Notes under the pieces: model-generated
Databases searched by the model: none
What the model was told of the DNA's origin: nothing
What the model saw: only the letters and a program-made list of their open reading frames with translations
Assembly: GCA_903872555.1 (NCBI GenBank)
Contig: CAIQLE010000062.1
Location: forward strand, 1-11,283
DNA: 11,283 nucleotides
Source of the DNA: an uncultured bacterium
GTDB lineage: Bacteria; Pseudomonadota; Gammaproteobacteria; Burkholderiales; Burkholderiaceae_D
Direction: 5' to 3'
Part shown: positions 6,888 through 11,283 of the stretch, piece after piece
Layout of the letters: each line of letters opens with the position of its first letter
Numbering within the stretch: the first letter of the stretch is position 1
Position numbers and translations under genes: made by a program

Positions 6888-7226
6888 ATGCTGCGCCTGG
6901 TACTGACCCAGCTTGTAATGACGATGGTGACAGCCATGGTCGCCGGCCTGATAGGCGGACAGCATGCTTTTGTTTCAGCGCTGTTCGGAGGATTGTGTTG
7001 TGTGGTGCCCAACGGCTTATTTGCACTGCGGCTTTATATCGCCGCACTTAAGCCGGGAACTCTCAGCCCGATGACATTTTTTTTCGGCGAGTTCACAAAG
7101 ATAACGATGACGATCGCTTTACTTGCAGCAGTCGTCTGGTGGTATCGTGACTTGAATTGGCTGGCGTTAATCGCTGCTTTCATAGTTGCGTTGAAGAGTT
7201 ACATCATCTTATTAGTTAGGCACTGA
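6888..7226 (+). CDS. atpI: AtpI, ATP synthase accessory membrane protein
   Basis: This 112-residue hydrophobic protein is the first gene of the atp operon. AtpI is not a stoichiometric subunit; in studied bacteria it helps c-ring assembly or stability and has been linked to Mg2+ supply. Family features are an [20 protein letters not shown] stretch around residues 27-46 and a [13 protein letters not shown] segment followed by a final membrane helix ending in ILLVRH. About four hydrophobic segments are visible. An in-frame TGA at 6876-6878 rules out a longer start; ATG 6888 has no obvious Shine-Dalgarno, which fits weak translation of this accessory protein. Only one base separates its TGA from the atpB ATG. 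Confidence 0.93.
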   Translation: MLRLVLTQLVMTMVTAMVAGLIGGQHAFVSALFGGLCCVVPNGLFALRLYIAALKPGTLSPMTFFFGEFTKITMTIALLAAVVWWYRDLNWLALIAAFIVALKSYIILLVRH

Positions 7227-7227
7227 C

Positions 7228-8064
7228 ATGGCAGCTGAATTGGCAGCAGAGGGCGCAACGCATGCGCCAACCGCCTCTGAGTACATAGTTCATCACCTAG
7301 GCCACCTCTCCACTAAGCATCAGGACAAGATTATCGACTTCAGCATCCTTAACATCGATACGGTGTTTTGGTCGGTGCTGATGGGCGTAGTCGGTCTGTT
7401 CTTTATGGTGCGCGCAGCACAGCATGCAACATCAGGTGTTCCTGGCCGTTTCCAGGCTTTTGTGGAAATGGTTTTTGAGATGGTCAATGAACAGGCCAAG
7501 AGCATTGTTCATGGTGACCGTAGTTTCATTGCACCGCTCGCGCTGACCGTTTTCGTCTGGGTCGCACTGATGAACTCGATGGACTTTCTTCCCGTCGATC
7601 TGTTCTCCGCGATCTTTGGTTTGTTTGGTATAGAAACCCACTTCCGCGTTGTACCTACTGCTGACCTCAATGGCACGCTAGGTATGGCCATCGGCGTCTT
7701 CGCGCTGATGTTGTACTACAACATCAAGGTCAAAGGCATAGGCGGATTTGTTCACGAATTGTTTTGTGCTCCCTTTGGTTCGCACCCTGCGCTGTGGCTG
7801 GCAAATCTGGGCCTGAACATTATTGAGTTCGTCGCAAAGACGGTCTCACTGGGCATGCGACTGTTCGGCAATATGTATGCAGGTGAGCTGGTTTTTCTGC
7901 TGATCGCATTGCTCGGTTCGACGGCCACTTGGTGGGGCTTTGGCATGCACGTGGTGGCTGGCTCCATCTGGGCCATCTTCCACATCATGATCGTATTGTT
8001 GCAGGCATTCATCTTCATGATGCTGACGCTGGTGTACATCGGTCAGGCACACGAAGGGCATTAA
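7228..8064 (+). CDS. atpB: F1Fo ATP synthase subunit a
   Basis: Subunit a forms the proton half-channels next to the c-ring in the inner membrane. The protein has 278 residues, close to E. coli (271). The essential arginine is Arg211 in [14 protein letters not shown], equivalent to E. coli Arg210. A hydrophilic N-terminus of about 45 residues precedes the first membrane helix. The last membrane segments ([20 protein letters not shown], then [10 protein letters not shown]) are typical of beta- and gammaproteobacteria. One base separates it from atpI, so the pair is probably translationally coupled. A 64-nt T-rich gap follows before atpE. Three ATA isoleucine codons are present, unlike atpA. 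Confidence 0.98.
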   Translation: MAAELAAEGATHAPTASEYIVHHLGHLSTKHQDKIIDFSILNIDTVFWSVLMGVVGLFFMVRAAQHATSGVPGRFQAFVEMVFEMVNEQAKSIVHGDRSFIAPLALTVFVWVALMNSMDFLPVDLFSAIFGLFGIETHFRVVPTADLNGTLGMAIGVFALMLYYNIKVKGIGGFVHELFCAPFGSHPALWLANLGLNIIEFVAKTVSLGMRLFGNMYAGELVFLLIALLGSTATWWGFGMHVVAGSIWAIFHIMIVLLQAFIFMMLTLVYIGQAHEGH

Positions 8065-8371
<307 letters not shown>

Positions 8372-8388
8372 TACAACATTCTCATCGT

Positions 8389-8406
8389 GCCGGGGATAGC
8401 CCCGGC
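8389..8406 (+). other. GC-rich intercistronic hairpin between atpE and atpF
   Basis: GCCGGGG (8389-8395) pairs perfectly with CCCCGGC (8400-8406) around the tetraloop ATAG. It starts 17 nt after the atpE stop and ends 27 nt before the atpF start. No T-tract follows, so it is not a standard terminator. A stable structure here could protect the 3' end of processed atpE mRNA or attenuate downstream expression; that role is inferred. Confidence 0.6.
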
Positions 8407-8433
8407 GTCTGTTAATTTGAGAAGGAAATTACC

Positions 8434-8904
8434 GTGAACCTGAACGCAACATTGTTTGCGCAGTTCGTTGTCTTCTTCATCCTCGCGATGTTCACCATGA
8501 AGTTTGTGTGGCCGCCGCTGATGAAGGTGCTCGACGAGCGCGCAAAGAGAATCTCGGAAGGCTTGGCTGCCGCCGATCGTGGACGCCATGAACTGGCCGT
8601 CGCCGAGAAGCGTGTGCAAGTTGAGCTGGCGCAGGCACACGAAGAAACGCAAAAGCGTATCGTCGACTCCGAGCGCCGTGCCTCTGAAATCATCGAAGAA
8701 GCGAAGAAGCACGCAGTGGAAGAAGCTGCAGGCATCATCGAGGCTGCTCGTCATGAAGCTGCTGCAGAATCGATACGCTTGCGTGATCATCTGCGCAACG
8801 ACGTCGCTACGCTGGCAGTCAAGGGTGCAGAGCAGATCCTCAAGCGCGAAGTCGATGCGCATGCACATGCCGACCTTCTGAACCAATTGAAAGCCGAGCT
8901 GTAA
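8434..8904 (+). CDS. atpF: F1Fo ATP synthase subunit b
   Basis: Subunit b is the peripheral stalk that ties the Fo a-subunit to F1 delta. The 156-residue protein starts at GTG 8434, backed by AGAAGGA (8420-8426) seven bases upstream and by the conserved NLNATLFAQ beginning. One membrane helix (about residues 7-27, [19 protein letters not shown]) is followed by [21 protein letters not shown] long charged, heptad-like helix forms the dimeric right-handed coiled coil. The GTG start together with the upstream hairpin fits lower synthesis than subunit c (two b per about ten c). Only two bases separate it from atpH. Confidence 0.97.
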   Translation: MNLNATLFAQFVVFFILAMFTMKFVWPPLMKVLDERAKRISEGLAAADRGRHELAVAEKRVQVELAQAHEETQKRIVDSERRASEIIEEAKKHAVEEAAGIIEAARHEAAAESIRLRDHLRNDVATLAVKGAEQILKREVDAHAHADLLNQLKAEL

Positions 8905-8906
8905 TC

Positions 8907-9440
8907 ATGGCAGAACACGCAACGATTGCACGTCCCTACGCCGAAGCATTGTTTCGCGTCGCGTTGCCGGGCCGACTGAACGCCTGGGCTGAACGCCTGT
9001 CTGAACTGGCACAAGTTGTCGCTGTCCCCGAGTTCAAATCGATGTCGACGGATCCGCGCATACCGCGCACCGTCGTCGCCGAGATTTTTCAGGCTGCGCT
9101 TAAAGGCAGCATGGACGAGGAAGCGACGAATTTTGTCGGTCTGCTGATAGATAACGGCCGGCTGATGCTGCTGTCCGAAATTGAACATCAATTCCGTGAG
9201 CTGAAAAATGCTCATGAGAGTACAGCGGATGCAGACATCGTCAGCGCGTTCCCCATGAGTGAATCACAAGTCGCGGAACTCGTCGCCGCACTGGAAAAAA
9301 AGTTCGGTCGCAAGTTGCTTGCGAGCGTAACCGTAGACCAGCGTCTGATCGGTGGCGTACGCGTTACCGTGGGCGACGAAGTGCTCGATACCTCCGTAAG
9401 TGCGCGACTGCAGAACATGCAGACCGTACTGGCGGCCTGA
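8907..9440 (+). CDS. atpH: F1Fo ATP synthase subunit delta
   Basis: Delta caps the F1 head and joins it to the b-dimer stalk. The 177-residue protein has the N-terminal ARPYAEALF motif (residues 8-16), a mid-region LLIDNGRL, and the C-terminal family segment VDQRLIGGVRVTVGDEVLD before a short helix. These place it firmly in the OSCP/delta family at normal length. The start is two bases after the atpF stop with only a weak Shine-Dalgarno, implying coupling to atpF translation. A 66-nt structured gap follows before atpA. Confidence 0.97.
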   Translation: MAEHATIARPYAEALFRVALPGRLNAWAERLSELAQVVAVPEFKSMSTDPRIPRTVVAEIFQAALKGSMDEEATNFVGLLIDNGRLMLLSEIEHQFRELKNAHESTADADIVSAFPMSESQVAELVAALEKKFGRKLLASVTVDQRLIGGVRVTVGDEVLDTSVSARLQNMQTVLAA

Positions 9441-9467
9441 TCAGCGCTCAACATATTTTGACATTGC

Positions 9468-9491
9468 GAGACAGGCCAAAACGCCGGTCTC
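9468..9491 (+). promoter_or_regulatory. Hairpin immediately upstream of the atpA Shine-Dalgarno
   Basis: GAGAC (9468-9472) pairs with GTCTC (9487-9491), and GGC (9474-9476) with GCC (9483-9485), around one A-G mismatch and a 6-nt loop. The hairpin ends 4 nt before AAGGAG (9496-9501). It leaves the Shine-Dalgarno exposed rather than sequestered, so it may be a standby or spacing structure that separates atpA initiation from atpH. The function is inferred. Confidence 0.5.
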
Positions 9492-9506
9492 AACCAAGGA
9501 GCTAAC

Positions 9507-11042
9507 ATGCAACTCAACCCGTCTGAAATCAGCGAGCTGATCAAGAGCCGGATCCAGGGTATCGGCGCTGGCGCTGAAGTCCGCAACCAAGGCACCGTGA
9601 TCTCCGTGACCGACGGTATCTGCCGCATCCACGGTCTGTCCGACGCGATGCAGGGCGAGATGCTTGAATTCCCGGGCAATACATTTGGCCTGGCGCTGAA
9701 TCTCGAGCGCGACTCTGTAGGTGCCGTTATTCTGGGTGCTTACGAACATATCTCTGAAGGCGACACCGTCAAATGCACGGGCCGCATTCTTGAAGTGCCT
9801 ATCGGTCCTGAGCTGCGCGGTCGCGTTGTTAACGCACTGGGTCAGCCTATCGACGGCAAAGGTCCAATCAACGCAAAACTGCAAGCGCCTATCGAAAAGA
9901 TCGCGCCTGGCGTTATTGCGCGCCAATCTGTTTCGCAGCCACTGCAAACCGGTCTGAAGTCCATCGATGCGATGGTGCCTATCGGTCGCGGTCAGCGCGA
10001 ACTGATCATTGGTGACCGTCAGACAGGTAAGACTGCGGTAGCGATCGACACCATCATCAATCAAAAAGGTCAGGGCGTAACCTGTATCTATGTCGCGATC
10101 GGTCAGAAAGCCTCATCGATCAAGAACGTTGTGCGTGCACTCGACGAACACGGTGCACTCGATTACACCATCGTCGTTGCAGCGTCGGCTTCTGAGTCGG
10201 CAGCGATGCAATACGTGTCGGCCTACTCCGGTTGCGCCATGGGTGAATACTTCCGTGACCGCGGCGAAGATGCACTGATCATCTATGATGATCTTTCCAA
10301 ACAGGCGGTTGCCTATCGTCAGGTGTCCCTGCTGCTGCGCCGTCCTCCAGGCCGCGAAGCTTTCCCTGGCGACGTGTTCTATCTCCACTCGCGTCTGCTC
10401 GAGCGTGCAGCACGTGTTAACCCTGATTACGTTGAAGCGTTCACCAACGGCGCAGTCAAAGGTAAGACAGGTTCACTGACAGCTTTGCCAATTATTGAAA
10501 CACAGGCAGGCGACGTGTCCGCATTCGTTCCTACCAACGTGATTTCGATTACTGACGGTCAGATCTTCCTTGAAACTTCGCTGTTCAACGCTGGCGTTCG
10601 TCCTGCGATTAACGCGGGTATTTCGGTGTCGCGCGTTGGTGGTGCTGCTCAGACCAAAGTTATCAAGTCGCTCTCCGGTGGTATCCGTACCGACCTCGCG
10701 CAGTATCGTGAGCTGGCAGCGTTTGCACAGTTTGCTTCCGATCTGGACGAGGCAACCCGCAAGCAGCTGGACCGCGGTGCTCGTGTCACTGAGCTGCTCA
10801 AGCAGTCGCAATACGCGCCACTGTCAGTGTCTCTGATGGCAGTCAGCCTGTTCGCAGTCAACAAAGGTTACCTCGACGATATCGAAGTCAAAGATGTGCT
10901 CGGCTTTGAGCATGATCTGCACAAGTTCCTGCAGGCCGGCAGTGCCGCTCTGTTGAAGCGCGTCGAAGACACCAAGCAGCTCTCGAAAGAAGACGAGGCT
11001 GAACTGGCGGCAGCGATCGAAAACTTCAAGAAATCGTTCTGA
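9507..11042 (+). CDS. atpA: F1Fo ATP synthase subunit alpha
   Basis: Alpha forms the catalytic hexamer of F1 with beta; its own nucleotide site is regulatory. The 511-residue protein is close to E. coli (513). It starts with [17 protein letters not shown], the delta-binding N-terminus. The P-loop GDRQTGKT is at residues 169-176 with Lys175. The arginine finger that reaches the beta catalytic site is Arg376 in [10 protein letters not shown], at the same number as in E. coli. The C-terminal helical domain is complete. AAGGAG lies 5 nt before the ATG. No ATA isoleucine codon occurs in the gene, in contrast to mnmG, consistent with strong expression. atpG follows after 28 nt. Confidence 0.99.
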   Translation: MQLNPSEISELIKSRIQGIGAGAEVRNQGTVISVTDGICRIHGLSDAMQGEMLEFPGNTFGLALNLERDSVGAVILGAYEHISEGDTVKCTGRILEVPIGPELRGRVVNALGQPIDGKGPINAKLQAPIEKIAPGVIARQSVSQPLQTGLKSIDAMVPIGRGQRELIIGDRQTGKTAVAIDTIINQKGQGVTCIYVAIGQKASSIKNVVRALDEHGALDYTIVVAASASESAAMQYVSAYSGCAMGEYFRDRGEDALIIYDDLSKQAVAYRQVSLLLRRPPGREAFPGDVFYLHSRLLERAARVNPDYVEAFTNGAVKGKTGSLTALPIIETQAGDVSAFVPTNVISITDGQIFLETSLFNAGVRPAINAGISVSRVGGAAQTKVIKSLSGGIRTDLAQYRELAAFAQFASDLDEATRKQLDRGARVTELLKQSQYAPLSVSLMAVSLFAVNKGYLDDIEVKDVLGFEHDLHKFLQAGSAALLKRVEDTKQLSKEDEAELAAAIENFKKSF

Positions 11043-11070
11043 TCTCAACCCAGGCTAGAGGAGTATTCGC

Positions 11071-11283
11071 ATGGCTGTAGGTAAAGAGATACGCGGGAAG
11101 ATCAAGAGCGTAGAAAATACGAAGAAGATCACCAAGGCGATGGAAATGGTCGCCGCGTCCAAAATGCGCAAAGCGCAGGAAAGGATGCGTGCCGCCCGTC
11201 CATATAGCGAAAAGATCCGCACGGTTTCGGCACATCTGGCACAAGCTAATCCAGAGTACACCCACCCCTTCTTGGTCAAGCAT
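11071..11283 (+). CDS. atpG: F1Fo ATP synthase subunit gamma, truncated by window end
   Basis: Gamma is the central rotor shaft of F1. Only the first 71 codons are in the window; full proteins have about 290 residues. The start is ATG 11071 with GAGGAG (11058-11063) seven bases upstream. The visible part is the N-terminal coiled-coil helix with the family hallmark [17 protein letters not shown], which sits inside the alpha3-beta3 barrel. The reading frame stays open to the last base. atpD and atpC are expected downstream from the conserved operon order, but they are not seen here. Confidence 0.97.
   Translation, partial: MAVGKEIRGKIKSVENTKKITKAMEMVAASKMRKAQERMRAARPYSEKIRTVSAHLAQANPEYTHPFLVKH

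Noticed and set aside
6724..6906. Short + strand reading frame between parB and atpI
   Set aside because: It runs through the atp promoter hexamers and leader hairpin and ends inside atpI in another frame; it has no Shine-Dalgarno or family resemblance.
9441..10064. Antisense 207-codon reading frame over the atpH-atpA gap and atpA
   Set aside because: It mirrors the atpA coding frame, resembles no family I know, and lacks a plausible start signal.

Overview
The window looks like chromosomal DNA from a betaproteobacterium, most likely Burkholderiales and possibly Oxalobacteraceae. The basis is the gene order mnmG-rsmG-parA-parB-atpIBEFHAG, the protein sequences, and a moderately GC-rich composition. 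The family-level assignment is inference. All confident genes lie on the + strand.

Region 1 (1-2114) is the accessory-looking part. It holds the 3' portion of a GMC-family flavin oxidoreductase, a 229-nt gap, and a TauE/SafE (TSUP, YfcA-like) membrane transporter. Neither protein has an obvious functional link to what follows.

Region 2 (2115-6694) is the classic origin-proximal block. Two parS centromere sites lie in inverted orientation, 22 nt apart, just upstream of a strong -10 hexamer. After them come mnmG (tRNA wobble-uridine modification), rsmG (16S rRNA m7G methyltransferase), parA and parB (chromosome segregation). ParB should load on the two parS sites. These overlap the probable promoter of its own gene cluster, so the segregation machinery and its own expression may be linked. 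A 142-nt repeat-bearing spacer separates parA from parB.

Region 3 (6695-11283) is the F1Fo ATP synthase operon in canonical order: atpI, B, E, F, H, A and the start of G. It has a recognisable promoter (TTGACG, 18 nt, TATAAT) and a roughly 90-nt leader with a stem-loop. The gaps between its genes carry structures likely to set subunit stoichiometry: a T-rich leader with a strong Shine-Dalgarno before atpE (c-ring), a GC-rich hairpin between atpE and atpF, and a hairpin just before the atpA Shine-Dalgarno. All key catalytic residues checked are present (a-subunit Arg211, c-subunit Asp59, alpha Lys175 and Arg376).

I see no CRISPR array, insertion sequence, prophage, tRNA or rRNA, and no clear undescribed multi-gene system. 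The most rewarding observations are regulatory: the inverted parS pair at the mnmG promoter and the structured gaps of the atp operon. No gene-free stretch exceeds 300 bases.
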